Source: Bacteroidales bacterium
Lineage (GTDB): Bacteria; Bacteroidota; Bacteroidia; Bacteroidales; Muribaculaceae
Assembly: GCA_015061055.1 (NCBI GenBank)
Contig: SUXH01000002.1
Coordinates: 62,001 to 126,000, forward strand
DNA: 64,000 nt
Direction of reading: 5' to 3'
A program made the position numbers and the translations under genes. Numbering within the stretch: position 1 is the first letter of the stretch; every line of letters begins with the position of its first letter. Of this stretch, positions 1 to 8,866 are shown piece by piece. The notes beneath the pieces are model-generated. The model had not been told where the DNA came from. It made no database searches and worked only from the letters and a program-made list of their open reading frames with translations.

Positions 1-1096
1 GCATTTGGAACAAACGAGATACACGTTCCTTCTTGCCTGAACGTGTATTATACACGTAGCTACCGGCTTCTACTGAACCTGAATATACACGGAAGAACAC
101 AAGACGACCTACATATGGGTCGGTTGCAATCTTAAATGCAAGAGCTGCTGTTGGTTCATCGTAAGAAGGCTTACGGATTATTTCTTCTTCAGCGTTATCC
201 ACTGAGTGTCCAACGATTTGGTCACAATCAGCAGGGCTTGGCAAATAAGCACACACTGCATCAAGAAGAGGTTGCACACCTTTATTTTTGAACGAGCTAC
301 CGCAAAGCATTGGAACGATTTGCATCTTCAATGTAGCATTACGGATTGCACGCTTGATTTCAGGAATTTCAATTGTTGATGGATCGTCAAAATATTTTTC
401 CATCAATTCATCATCAAATTCAGCTATAGTTTCAAGCATCTTATCGCGCCATTCTTCACATTCAGCCAACATATTTGCAGGAATTTCTTCCTCTACATAA
501 CCATGATTTTCATCATTTTCAGGCCAGAACAACGCTTTCATTCTTACAAGGTCAACTACACCTTTAAATGTTTCTTCTGCACCGATAGGCAATTCAATCG
601 GACAAGGATTTGCACCAAGAACATCACGCATTTGGCGAACTACTTCAAAGAAGTTAGCACCAGAGCGGTCCATCTTGTTCACATAACCAATACGAGGCAC
701 ATTATACTTATCAGCTTGGCGCCACACTGTTTCCGACTGTGGTTGTACACCACCTACTGCACAATATGTAGCAACAGCACCATCAAGAACACGCAAAGAA
801 CGTTCTACTTCCACTGTAAAGTCAACGTGTCCCGGAGTGTCAATCAAGTTTATTTTATATTGCTCATTGCCATACTTCCAAAACGCTGTTGTAGCAGCCG
901 AAGTGATAGTGATACCACGTTCTTGTTCTTGCTCCATCCAGTCCATTGTTGCCGCACCTTCGTGCACTTCACCAATCTTGTGAGTAAGACCTGTGAAATA
1001 CAATATACGTTCCGACGTAGTAGTCTTACCGGCATCAATGTGAGCCATGATACCAAGGTTACGTGTCAAATATAGTTTTTCGTCTAATTTGCTCAT
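1..1096 (-). CDS. fusA: Elongation factor G (partial, C-terminus outside window)
   Basis: Translation GTPase that drives ribosomal translocation and, with RRF, ribosome recycling. The minus-strand reading frame opens with [20 protein letters not shown] and carries the G1 box [13 protein letters not shown], the G3 box DTPGHVDF and the G4 box NKMD. It stays open to the window edge, so only about the first 365 of roughly 700 residues are present; domains III-V are missing. It is the last visible gene of rpsL-rpsG-fusA, starting 13 bp after the rpsG stop, and is probably cotranscribed from the rpsL promoter. The start is the only Met that gives the normal EF-G N-terminus. Identification is certain from the motifs and operon position; Bacteroidetes can carry extra EF-G paralogues, but the str-operon copy is the canonical one. 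Confidence 0.97.
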   Translation of the reverse strand, partial: MSKLDEKLYLTRNLGIMAHIDAGKTTTSERILYFTGLTHKIGEVHEGAATMDWMEQEQERGITITSAATTAFWKYGNEQYKINLIDTPGHVDFTVEVERSLRVLDGAVATYCAVGGVQPQSETVWRQADKYNVPRIGYVNKMDRSGANFFEVVRQMRDVLGANPCPIELPIGAEETFKGVVDLVRMKALFWPENDENHGYVEEEIPANMLAECEEWRDKMLETIAEFDDELMEKYFDDPSTIEIPEIKRAIRNATLKMQIVPMLCGSSFKNKGVQPLLDAVCAYLPSPADCDQIVGHSVDNAEEEIIRKPSYDEPTAALAFKIATDPYVGRLVFFRVYSGSVEAGSYVYNTRSGKKERVSRLFQM

Positions 1097-1109
1097 AGTT
1101 GTAATTTAA

Positions 1110-1586
1110 TTAAAATCTGAAGTGAGCGAATGCACGGTTAGCTTCTGCCATACGATGCATATCTTCCTTACGCTTAAATGCACCACCTTGTTCGTTGAAT
1201 GCGTCTACGATTTCAGCAGCCAATTTATCGGCCATTGTCTTACCGCCACGCTTACGTGCATATAAAATAAGATTCTTCATTGAAATAGACTCCTTACGAT
1301 CCGGACGGATTTCTGTTGGAACTTGGAATGTAGCACCACCAATACGGCGAGACTTAACTTCCACTTGAGGAGTAATGTTTTCTAACGCCTTTACCCAAAT
1401 TTCTAGCGCTTCTTTTTCTTCGTTAGGCAACTTTTTCTTCACAGTTTCAAGTGCTGAATAGAAGATTGTATATGCGGTATTCTTCTTACCGTCATACATC
1501 AAATGGTTGACGAATTTTGATACTTTTACGTCACCGAATACTGGATCTGGTAATACGATCCTTTTCTTTGGCTTAGCCTTTCTCAT
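1110..1586 (-). CDS. rpsG: 30S ribosomal protein S7
   Basis: Primary 16S rRNA binding protein that nucleates the head of the small subunit. The 158-residue product matches the family length and shows typical S7 sequence: MRKAKPKKR at the N-terminus, [12 protein letters not shown] near residue 25, [13 protein letters not shown] near residue 85 and the C-terminal [15 protein letters not shown]. It sits between rpsL (188 bp upstream) and fusA (13 bp downstream). In enterobacteria S7 represses its own operon by binding the S12-S7 intercistronic RNA. The 188-bp rpsL-rpsG gap here is long enough for such a site, but I see no clear S7-binding fold, so this is only a possibility. Confidence 0.98.
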   Translation of the reverse strand: MRKAKPKKRIVLPDPVFGDVKVSKFVNHLMYDGKKNTAYTIFYSALETVKKKLPNEEKEALEIWVKALENITPQVEVKSRRIGGATFQVPTEIRPDRKESISMKNLILYARKRGGKTMADKLAAEIVDAFNEQGGAFKRKEDMHRMAEANRAFAHFRF

Positions 1587-1774
1587 TTTTTAAAATTACA
1601 AAAATTTTCGTTTTTGCTTGCTTGGTTGTCTTCCTTACATCTTCAACGATATTCTCTCATATCGTTTACTCAACCGTAATAATCAATCCAATAAATCAAA
1701 AACTCAGTTTAACACTTTGTTTCTTTTTCTCTGTTAATCAAGGAACAGATTTTGACTCTCTCAGTCAGTTTTTC

Positions 1775-2155
1775 TTACTTCTTTTCTTTAGGTCTCTTAG
1801 CACCATACTTAGAACGACGTTGAGTTCTTCCTGCTACACCGGCAGTATCCAACGTACCTCTAACGATGTGGTAACGTACACCTGGAAGGTCCTTAACACG
1901 ACCACCACGCACCATCACGATAGAGTGTTCCTGCAAGTTGTGTCCTTCTCCCGGAATGTAAGAGTTAACTTCCTTACCGTTAGTCAATCTCACACGAGCA
2001 ACTTTACGCATTGCTGAGTTAGGCTTCTTTGGAGTTGTTGTATAAACTCTCACGCACACGCCTCGGCGTTGTGGGCATGAGTCCAAAGCAGGAGACTTAC
2101 TCTTGTCTACCAAAGTTACTCGGCCCTTTCTAACCAATTGTTGAATTGTAGGCAT
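1775..2155 (-). CDS. rpsL: 30S ribosomal protein S12
   Basis: Decoding-centre protein of the small subunit and first gene of the str operon. The 126-residue product begins [12 protein letters not shown], the universal S12 N-terminus, so I place the start at 2155 rather than at an upstream in-frame ATG (2224) that would add 23 basic residues not seen in the family. Conserved segments include [22 protein letters not shown], with the Lys-Pro-Asn region where streptomycin-resistance mutations fall, and [12 protein letters not shown] promoter about 140 bp upstream would give a 5-prime leader of roughly 130 nt. Confidence 0.97.
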   Translation of the reverse strand: MPTIQQLVRKGRVTLVDKSKSPALDSCPQRRGVCVRVYTTTPKKPNSAMRKVARVRLTNGKEVNSYIPGEGHNLQEHSIVMVRGGRVKDLPGVRYHIVRGTLDTAGVAGRTQRRSKYGAKRPKEKK

Positions 2156-2292
2156 TTTGTTCTTTTTTGCTTTATTAATTATTAAAAATCTCAGTTTCTT
2201 TCTCTTTTTCGTTAATCGCCACACTCTACCTCACAAGCCACATAATCAGCCATTTAGCACTCGTATAGGCACAGTCTGCACGAAAAACTTTG

Positions 2293-2324
2293 CAAATTTA
2301 GCAACTAATTCGCTAATAACCAAA
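2293..2324 (-). promoter_or_regulatory. Promoter of rpsL-rpsG-fusA
   Basis: On the minus strand a -7 box TAAATTTG (2293-2300) and a -33 box TTTG (2321-2324) are separated by 20 nt, an exact fit to the Bacteroidetes consensus. Transcription should start near 2287, leaving a leader of about 130 nt before rpsL. Confidence 0.7.
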
Positions 2325-2428
2325 TGATTTACGCCTCTAAATATAAGACTAACCACACATTATTAATATAAAAGCCCCATAAAATGCGACATAATAAGCA
2401 TTTAGAAGATTTCTCGAATAATTATATT

Positions 2429-2974
2429 TTAAAAAGGTTTAATGTTTTTTAACATCACACCCTGCAAATCTTTCTCCGACAACAACATTTGCGATTTTTC
2501 CACTTTCCAATCAATACCAAGCGATTCATCATCGTACCTAAGTGTTCTTTCGGCTTGCGGCGCATACACATTATCTACTTTATATTGGAATTGCGCAAAC
2601 TCACTCAACACCACGAATCCATGAGCAAATCCTCGCGGCACAAACAACTGACGTCCATTCTCAGCACTCAGTTCCACTGCTATATGCTTGCCAAACGTCG
2701 GAGAATCTCCACGCAAATCCACAATCACGTCAAGAACACGCCCTTGCGACACCCTCACAAGTTTTGCTTGAGCATACTCACCCTCCTGAAAGTGAAGCCC
2801 ACGCAACACGCCATACGACGACGCACTTTCATTATCTTGCACAAACGTTACTCCGGGAATATACTTATCAAACTCCGATTTCTTCCACGTTTCACAAAAA
2901 TATCCTCTTGCGTCGCCAAATCGTTTCGGTTCAATTACAAACACGCCTTTTATATCCTGCTCGATAAAATTCAT
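2429..2974 (-). CDS. rfbC: dTDP-4-dehydrorhamnose 3,5-epimerase (RmlC)
   Basis: Catalyses the C3/C5 epimerisation of dTDP-4-keto-6-deoxyglucose in the cytoplasmic dTDP-L-rhamnose pathway, which supplies O-antigen or capsule. The 181-residue cupin has the family pattern: DARGYFCETW near residue 22, VQDNESASSYGVLRGLHFQ with the catalytic base His near residue 62, LVRVSQGRVLDVIVDLR, and PRGFAHGFVVLSE. The downstream YKVDNVYAP carries the Tyr expected as general acid. The other rfb genes (rfbA, rfbB, rfbD) are not in this window, so this is a detached member of the pathway. It is divergent from the GlmU-like gene; the two -7 boxes lie side by side in a 61-bp intergenic gap. Confidence 0.95.
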   Translation of the reverse strand: MNFIEQDIKGVFVIEPKRFGDARGYFCETWKKSEFDKYIPGVTFVQDNESASSYGVLRGLHFQEGEYAQAKLVRVSQGRVLDVIVDLRGDSPTFGKHIAVELSAENGRQLFVPRGFAHGFVVLSEFAQFQYKVDNVYAPQAERTLRYDDESLGIDWKVEKSQMLLSEKDLQGVMLKNIKPF

Positions 2975-2998
2975 ATCTACACTTTATTATATAATGTA

Positions 2999-3006
2999 CA
3001 AAAATA
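2999..3006 (-). promoter_or_regulatory. -7 box of rfbC
   Basis: TATTTTTG on the minus strand, matching TAnnTTTG; predicted transcription start near 2993, about 20 nt before the rfbC ATG. It directly abuts the opposite-strand box at 3008-3015. Confidence 0.55.
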
Positions 3007-3007
3007 C

Positions 3008-3015
3008 TAACTTTG
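3008..3015 (+). promoter_or_regulatory. -7 box of the GlmU-like gene
   Basis: TAACTTTG matches TAnnTTTG. With a start near 3021 it lies downstream of the in-frame ATG at 2994 and so favours the ATG at 3036 as the real start codon. Confidence 0.6.
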
Positions 3016-3035
3016 CACGAACTAAACATCATTTT

Positions 3036-4238
3036 ATGAGAAATATTATATTATTCGACAAGCCCGATGTAAGGGAAAACCTTCTTCCTATTACATTTAC
3101 AAGACCAATCTCTGATATAAGAATAGGTATCACTACTATTAAAGAGAAATGGCAACGCTATTTCCCTGAAGCTTCTTTCTCTTATTGGACTACAGAATAT
3201 TTACACCCCAAATTCTCTACAATTGCCACCGATGACAATTATTTCATTGCCGCAAACATTATCCCCGACAACGAAATAGTAGAAACAATAAAAAATCTCC
3301 AATCAGGAGAATGGTTAACTGCCAACAATGGCTGGGACAATATCGCTTTCAGAGGCAGATTATACGACTTCGAGACACAGAGTTCTAATAAGGTAACCGA
3401 TTATCAACACAATCTCACATCGATAAAATGGTTATATGATATTTTCTCGCTTAATGATAAAATTCTACACGATGACTTTCTCGCAATTACATCTAAAAAG
3501 GAATCACAACCATTAAGCGACACAAACACCATTATAGGAAATAGATACTTTGAAGATGGAACACCTAAGATATTCGTTGAAGAAGGTGCTATAATAGAAG
3601 GTGCTTTCCTTAATGTCAATAATGGGCCTATTTATATAGGTAAAGATTGTGAGATTATGGAAGGATCTTGCATTCGCGCACCTTTTGCAGCATGCGAACA
3701 CTCAATCGTGAATATGGGAAGTAAAATCTACGGAGCTACAACACTTGGTCCATATTGCAAAGTGGGAGGCGAATTAAACAATGTAGTAATGATTGGTTAC
3801 AGCAATAAAGGTCACGATGGCTTCCTCGGAAATGCAGTGATTGGCGAATGGTGCAATCTTGGTGCCGGTTGTTCGGCTTCCAACCTTAAAAACGACTACA
3901 CTGAAATCAAATTATGGAACTACCCTGCACACCGTTTCCTTCGCACAGGGCTTCAATTTTGCGGTCTAATTATGGGTGATCACTCAAAAGCAGGCGTCAA
4001 TAGCATATTCAACACTGCCACTGTTATTGGTGTTGGCGTAAACATCCATGGTACCGGCTTTCCTCGCAATTTCGTCCCAAGTTTTTCCGAAGGTTCGAGC
4101 GCAGGTTTTACCGACGTATCGCTCGCAAAATTCTTTGCAGTTGCCGAACGAGTTATGGCAAGACGAAACGTCAAACTCACCGATACCGACAAACAAATAT
4201 TCCAAAACATTTTCGATATCGCCGACAACTACAAATAA
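3036..4238 (+). CDS. GlmU-like sugar nucleotidyltransferase / hexapeptide acyltransferase
   Basis: Probable bifunctional enzyme for UDP-GlcNAc synthesis, of the alternative GlmU family found in Bacteroidetes. The 400-residue protein starts MRNIILFDKPDVRENLLPIT; the N-terminal half is a reduced nucleotidyltransferase-like domain (TFTRPISDIRIGI near residue 22). The C-terminal half is a left-handed beta-helix of hexapeptide repeats (EEGAIIEGAFLN, GPIYIGKDCEIMEGS, GSKIYGATTLGP, NAVIGEWCNLGAG). The canonical LAAGxGTRM pyrophosphorylase motif is not present, which separates it from classical GlmU. The start at 3036 is preferred over 2994 because the promoter -7 box lies between them. Substrate specificity is inferred from the family and not visible directly. 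Confidence 0.8.
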   Translation: MRNIILFDKPDVRENLLPITFTRPISDIRIGITTIKEKWQRYFPEASFSYWTTEYLHPKFSTIATDDNYFIAANIIPDNEIVETIKNLQSGEWLTANNGWDNIAFRGRLYDFETQSSNKVTDYQHNLTSIKWLYDIFSLNDKILHDDFLAITSKKESQPLSDTNTIIGNRYFEDGTPKIFVEEGAIIEGAFLNVNNGPIYIGKDCEIMEGSCIRAPFAACEHSIVNMGSKIYGATTLGPYCKVGGELNNVVMIGYSNKGHDGFLGNAVIGEWCNLGAGCSASNLKNDYTEIKLWNYPAHRFLRTGLQFCGLIMGDHSKAGVNSIFNTATVIGVGVNIHGTGFPRNFVPSFSEGSSAGFTDVSLAKFFAVAERVMARRNVKLTDTDKQIFQNIFDIADNYK

Positions 4239-4477
4239 CCTATTCTAAAGCATTCTGCTTATCTCAAAGTCGGGAAAGTAGGAAAATTCAAAGCTATTCG
4301 GAGAAAAATGCGTAATGGTTTCTCACGCTATAGCGTGGGTTACTATTACCATACACTCTAAATTAAGAACTTTCGACTTAGAAGATGACATTGTTACGCC
4401 GCCACGTCTTTTCAAGAAACAATATATATAAAATCCATCTACGTTTACTTGTTTAATGAGCCACAACACCAAATGCA
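4239..4477. other. Intergenic gap with nested palindrome
   Basis: This 239-bp gap separates the convergent GlmU-like and antiporter genes. Its one clear structure is a two-tier palindrome at 4312-4349: outer arms GTAAT/ATTAC, inner arms CACGC/GCGTG, with the same-sense heptamers GGTTTCT and GGTTACT facing each other as an internal loop. There is no T-run, so it is not a classical terminator. It resembles the short hairpins seen in other gaps of this window. No ORF is credible here. Confidence 0.5.
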
Positions 4478-6664
4478 TTAATATCCGAGCATTTCGCGTA
4501 CACGACGTTTAACAGTTCTCCACCTGTTTTTCATAAATCGCCACCAAGTGCGCACTCCAAGCACAATTTCCGAAGATGGGACATCCAAATCCACAGCAAT
4601 CGGGTCATTGAACGAGGCCAAGTTTGGTGTTGCTCCAAATTGTTCAGGATACACAATAAGCAGATTGCTATGATTGAAATACTTCGACAACAAGTTTGGC
4701 GTTTCTTCCAATTCCGAACTAAATGATATCGATGTGCGACGCGCACTCACCATCACAAACAAGTCATCATCAAGCACCACATTGGTTAGCATCATCAAGT
4801 CACCCCAATCATTCATTTGATTATATTCGGGTCTTATTCTAAAGCTATTCTTATGCACAACGCCTTTTATATAAGGAATTGTATCCGATGAAGCATAGTA
4901 TATCAATCGACATCCTATTTTCTCTGCCATATTTGTCAAGCGAATAATCCATAGTTCAAATCCTGTTTCGAATTCCGCTTTTGCCGGCACAGCCACTATT
5001 ATACGCGTTACAGTGTTTATAGGTATGTAACAACGCGTAATAAGCACCATTTTATTCAATTTAGTAAGCAACTCATCAATCTTTGAGCCATAAAAAGAGT
5101 CCATTACCGTACTTCGAGCATGAATACCCACTACCACATCGGTAATATTACGTTCTTTCACCGTATTCACTATACCCATAACGGTATTAAGGTCGTAACG
5201 TTCTATGGTCTGCATTCGCAAATTCACAGCTTTCGTTGGTTCGGTTGCCAACTTCAAAGCAGTCTGCCCTATTGCTCTTGAGCCTTGTGAATTATCATTG
5301 CGCACATGTAGTGCTATCAACGATTCATTGTTAGGGCGTCGCTTCATCATCAACGCCACATTCACAAGCTGTGCCGCTGTGATAGGATTACTCACCGGAA
5401 TCAAAGTGCGCAGGCTTCGAGTATTATGTATATCTTCATCTTCATCCACTTCGCCCGATGAAATCATTTCCACTTTCAGCTTAGCCGATGCCCTACTCGT
5501 TACTATTGGCGACACAGCACAAGTAACAAGAATCATAAGCACCACGCCGTTCATTATCGACTCATTTATCAGGTGAGAGCCATCAGGTAACGTCAATTCG
5601 TAACCAATCATTACCACAGCAAGTGCCACCGCTGTGTGAGCCGCCGATAGTCCGAACATCATATCACGCTCCACTACACTCATCTTATAAGTCTTTTGGG
5701 TAGCCCAAGCCGCAAGCCATTTCACAAGAAGCGCCACAACTATCATATTGAGCGAAACCCATAGAGTATCCCAATTAGAAATTGCACTCACATTGATCAT
5801 CATCCCCACTCCGATCAAGAAATATGGGATAAAAATAGCATTACCCACAAACTCTATTCGGCTCATCAATGGAGACGACGCCGGCACATATCGGTTCATC
5901 ACCAATCCGGCTAAGAACGCGCCAAGCACAGGTTCAAGCCCAATCACTTGCGCCAACCACGATGAAAAGAACACCATTGCAAGTACAAACACATATTGTG
6001 TTACTTGGTCGCTAAATGTACGGAAGAACCAACGTGTAACGCGTGGATACACATACGACACAAGCGCACAATACACCAATAACTTTATCAATAATACAGC
6101 AACACCCTTAATGGAGAAAGCTCCTAACCTTTGTACATCGACTGTTACAGCAAGCGCAAGCAATGCACCAAGAATCGCTATAATCGTACCCACAATGGTT
6201 ATCAGTACAACAGGGCTTTTCGATAGCCCGAAACGTGATACAATAGGATAAGCTATCAACGTGTGCGACGTATACATACTCGCAAGCAACACCGCTGTAA
6301 TCCAATCCACACCAAGTAGCCACACCGACATCAGCATACCCAGCACCAATGGGATGAATGTTGTATATAGTCCGAACACAACTCCCTTGCCCATATTTTT
6401 GCGCATATTGTATAAATCTATCTCAAGCCCGGCAAGAAACATCAAATATAACAAACCCACTTGACCAAAAATCTGGAAACTCGCATCTCTATCAAGTACA
6501 TGAAAGCCATAAGGTCCCACTACTACTCCGGCAAGAATAAGCCCTACTATGTGAGGCACTTTAATCTTCTTGAATATCAGTGGAGCCAATAGCAATATAA
6601 CAAGTACGGTAAAAAATATCAGCACCGGATTGGTTATTAGTGCTTGACTTATATTATGTTCCAT
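4478..6664 (-). CDS. CPA2-type cation:proton antiporter with C-terminal USP-like domains
   Basis: Inner-membrane monovalent cation/H+ exchanger involved in pH and ion homeostasis. Residues about 15-390 form a Na_H_Exchanger domain with about 12 hydrophobic segments, including the conserved-looking LEPVLGAFLAGLVMNRYVP. Residues about 420-680 are soluble and resemble two universal-stress-protein modules (VVGIHARSTVMDSFYGSKID is the clearest), as in Bacteroidetes antiporters of 700 or more residues. A -7 box at 6693-6700 gives a short leader. It stands alone between convergent and divergent neighbours. The transported ion cannot be told from sequence; a Kef-type K+ role is possible, but no TrkA-N domain is visible. 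Confidence 0.9.
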   Translation of the reverse strand: MEHNISQALITNPVLIFFTVLVILLLAPLIFKKIKVPHIVGLILAGVVVGPYGFHVLDRDASFQIFGQVGLLYLMFLAGLEIDLYNMRKNMGKGVVFGLYTTFIPLVLGMLMSVWLLGVDWITAVLLASMYTSHTLIAYPIVSRFGLSKSPVVLITIVGTIIAILGALLALAVTVDVQRLGAFSIKGVAVLLIKLLVYCALVSYVYPRVTRWFFRTFSDQVTQYVFVLAMVFFSSWLAQVIGLEPVLGAFLAGLVMNRYVPASSPLMSRIEFVGNAIFIPYFLIGVGMMINVSAISNWDTLWVSLNMIVVALLVKWLAAWATQKTYKMSVVERDMMFGLSAAHTAVALAVVMIGYELTLPDGSHLINESIMNGVVLMILVTCAVSPIVTSRASAKLKVEMISSGEVDEDEDIHNTRSLRTLIPVSNPITAAQLVNVALMMKRRPNNESLIALHVRNDNSQGSRAIGQTALKLATEPTKAVNLRMQTIERYDLNTVMGIVNTVKERNITDVVVGIHARSTVMDSFYGSKIDELLTKLNKMVLITRCYIPINTVTRIIVAVPAKAEFETGFELWIIRLTNMAEKIGCRLIYYASSDTIPYIKGVVHKNSFRIRPEYNQMNDWGDLMMLTNVVLDDDLFVMVSARRTSISFSSELEETPNLLSKYFNHSNLLIVYPEQFGATPNLASFNDPIAVDLDVPSSEIVLGVRTWWRFMKNRWRTVKRRVREMLGY

Positions 6665-6692
6665 TTAACAACGTTTTACGGTTTATATTCTA

Positions 6693-6700
6693 CAAAATTA
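6693..6700 (-). promoter_or_regulatory. -7 box of the antiporter gene
   Basis: TAATTTTG on the minus strand, about 29 bp upstream of the antiporter ATG; predicted transcription start near 6687. Confidence 0.5.
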
Positions 6701-6826
6701 CACAAAAAAGTTTTATTTTCAATCTCAACTCATTAAATAATTGTATATATTCGTATAAACTGTATTTTTAAAGCATAAAACATAACATAATGCAAGCATT
6801 ATTGCTGCAAAATCATAAAAAACAAC

Positions 6827-6834
6827 TATCTTTG
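6827..6834 (+). promoter_or_regulatory. -7 box of asd
   Basis: TATCTTTG, a perfect TAnnTTTG match. Transcription would start near 6840, leaving a leader of about 145 nt before the ATG at 6986. Confidence 0.6.
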
Positions 6835-6934
6835 CACTCTAATCAACATCAAAAAGTAACTATTTTAGTAAATATCAAACATAATGAAAATTCAATTAGC
6901 AGGAGTTAACAATCAAGCAGGGCAAAAACCCGTA

Positions 6935-6958
6935 AAAATCCTTGAGCCTCAGGATTTT
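6935..6958 (+). promoter_or_regulatory. Hairpin in the asd leader
   Basis: AAAATCCT (6935-6942) and AGGATTTT (6951-6958) form a perfect 8-bp stem with an 8-nt loop TGAGCCTC between the promoter and the asd start. It lacks a following T-run, so it is not a terminator by itself. It may simply be a leader structure, or part of a translated N-terminal extension if the 6884 start is used. Confidence 0.35.
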
Positions 6959-6985
6959 ATTCAGTATGAGCAAAGATTAAGACTT

Positions 6986-7993
6986 ATGAAAGTAGCTATT
7001 GTAGGCGCAAGTGGCGCTGTAGGACAAGAATTCCTACGTGTTCTCGACGAACAAAACTTCCCAATTTCTGAACTTTTACTTTTCGGTTCAAAGCGCAGTG
7101 CAGGAACAACATATAATTTCCGAGGTCAAGAAATAACGGTAAAGGAACTGCAACACAACGACGATTTCAAGGGTGTTGATATTGCTTTCACATCGGCAGG
7201 CGCAGGCACATCAAAGGAATTTGCTGAAACCATTACCAAATATGGTACAATTATGATTGACAACTCAAGTGCTTTCCGTATGGACGAAGATGTCCCATTG
7301 GTAGTACCCGAAGTAAACGGCGAAGATGCATTCAACACTCCACGCAACATCATTGCCAATCCTAATTGTACTACTATCCAAATGGTAGTAGCCCTAAAGC
7401 CACTTAACGACATTTCTAAGATTAAGCGCGTACACGTGGCTACTTATCAAGCAGCGAGTGGAGCAGGCGCAGTGGCAATGGACGAGCTTGTGGAACAATA
7501 CAAAGAAATTGCCGAAGGCAAAGAACCTACAGTGAATAAATTTGCATATCAACTTGCATACAACCTTATTCCACATATCGATGTTTTCCAAGATAACGAT
7601 TACACTAAAGAGGAAATGAAGATGTTCCACGAAACACGTAAGATTATGCACGAACCCGAAATCAGCGTGAGTGCAACTTGCGTGCGTGTCCCTGTTCTTC
7701 GTGCTCACAGCGAAGCTATCTGGATTGAAACCGAACGTCCTATTTCCCCCGAAGAAGCTCGTGAAGCATTCAGCAAAGCTGAAGGTGTGGTTCTTGTAGA
7801 TGAACCTGCCGAAAAGAAATACCCAATGCCTCTTTTCGTGGCTAATCAAGATCCTGTGTATGTGGGACGTATTCGCAAAGACCTTGCTAACGAAAACGGA
7901 TTGACATTCTGGCTCGTGGGCGACCAAATCAAGAAGGGAGCAGCACTTAACGCAGTGCAAATAGCTCAATATATGATTAAGCACAAGAAATAA
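6986..7993 (+). CDS. asd: Aspartate-semialdehyde dehydrogenase
   Basis: NADPH-dependent reduction of aspartyl-4-phosphate to the semialdehyde, the branch point for lysine/DAP, threonine and methionine. The 335-residue protein begins [20 protein letters not shown], the GxxGxVG Rossmann motif expected at the extreme N-terminus. It has the nucleophilic Cys in [10 protein letters not shown] near residue 126 and the substrate-binding segment [17 protein letters not shown]. An in-frame ATG at 6884 would add 34 residues ([11 protein letters not shown]...) with no family counterpart. Because the promoter lies upstream of both, that stretch may be an untranslated leader or a leader peptide. A strong terminator follows at 8014-8058. 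Confidence 0.96.
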   Translation: MKVAIVGASGAVGQEFLRVLDEQNFPISELLLFGSKRSAGTTYNFRGQEITVKELQHNDDFKGVDIAFTSAGAGTSKEFAETITKYGTIMIDNSSAFRMDEDVPLVVPEVNGEDAFNTPRNIIANPNCTTIQMVVALKPLNDISKIKRVHVATYQAASGAGAVAMDELVEQYKEIAEGKEPTVNKFAYQLAYNLIPHIDVFQDNDYTKEEMKMFHETRKIMHEPEISVSATCVRVPVLRAHSEAIWIETERPISPEEAREAFSKAEGVVLVDEPAEKKYPMPLFVANQDPVYVGRIRKDLANENGLTFWLVGDQIKKGAALNAVQIAQYMIKHKK

Positions 7994-8013
7994 AACCCTT
8001 TCATACAAAGCAT

Positions 8014-8058
8014 AAAGGCGAAGTGATATGAGATTTTCACTTCGCCTTTACTTTTTTT
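8014..8058 (+). terminator. Rho-independent terminator of asd
   Basis: Perfect 13-bp stem AAAGGCGAAGTGA / TCACTTCGCCTTT (8014-8026, 8037-8049) followed by ACTTTTTTT. It lies between convergent asd and argB and may also serve the minus strand. Confidence 0.9.
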
Positions 8059-8086
8059 ATAAGGTCAGTCACTATACACTTCTATA

Positions 8087-8857
8087 TTATTTCACATGCG
8101 TTCCGAGCGACAAGTCGCACAGATTAGAAGCCTTAGTGATTATCACTTCCTTTACTCCGGCATCAAGAGTGGCAAACGAATTATCAAGTTTAGGAATCAT
8201 TCCTCCCACTACAACGCCATCGTTCTTCAATGTTTCGTATAGATCGCGATCGATTGCAGGGATAACGCTTGCATCATCGTTTTCATCACGCAACACACCT
8301 TCTTTCTCGAAGCAATACACCAATGTTACGTCAAAATATTGAGCCAAAGCCTTTGCAGTTTCGCCGGCCATTGTATCGGCATTGGTGTTAAGAATATGTC
8401 CTTTGCCATCGTGAGTAAGTGGCGCAATCACCGGCACTACGCCCTCACTAATCAATTTAGCAAGAGCACCACCGTTGGCTTGCTTCACATCGCCCACCCA
8501 ACCATAATCGATGGTTTTCACAGGTCGCTTGTCGCTCAATAGGATGTTCATATCGGCACCAGTCATTCCGAGTGCGTTGATTCCACATGCTTGCAACGCA
8601 GCCACGATGCGTTTGTTTACCAATCCGCCATACACCATCGTAACCACTTCGAGCATTGCATCATCGGTAATGCGTCGTCCATCAACCATCTTTGTTTCCA
8701 CGCCAAGGCGTTCGGCAAGTTTGGTTGCCGACCTTCCGCCTCCATGAACAAGAATTTTATTACCTTCTATCTTATTAAAATCAGTGAGCAGCTGATTGAG
8801 TGAAGTTTCATCTTCCACAATCTTACCGCCCACCTTAACTACTGTAATCTTTTCCAT
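8087..8857 (-). CDS. argB: N-acetylglutamate (or N-succinylglutamate) kinase
   Basis: Phosphorylates N-acylglutamate in arginine biosynthesis. The 256-residue amino-acid-kinase fold shows KVGGKIVEDE at the N-terminus, VHGGGRSATKLAERLGV near residue 40, DGRRITDDAMLEVV, and NTNADTMAGETAKALAQY near residue 157, all typical of ArgB. The Bacteroidetes arginine pathway often uses N-succinyl rather than N-acetyl intermediates, so the acyl group is uncertain. It starts 9 bp after the prfB stop and is probably the last gene of the fadD-like/prfB/argB transcript; an ArgE-like deacylase lies 3 kb away on the other strand. Confidence 0.93.
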   Translation of the reverse strand: MEKITVVKVGGKIVEDETSLNQLLTDFNKIEGNKILVHGGGRSATKLAERLGVETKMVDGRRITDDAMLEVVTMVYGGLVNKRIVAALQACGINALGMTGADMNILLSDKRPVKTIDYGWVGDVKQANGGALAKLISEGVVPVIAPLTHDGKGHILNTNADTMAGETAKALAQYFDVTLVYCFEKEGVLRDENDDASVIPAIDRDLYETLKNDGVVVGGMIPKLDNSFATLDAGVKEVIITKASNLCDLSLGTHVK

Positions 8858-8866
8858 TCAGTATTA

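Noticed and set aside
503-1075. 190-codon plus-strand ORF opposite fusA
   Set aside because: Antisense shadow of a highly conserved EF-G coding region; no domain and unusual composition.
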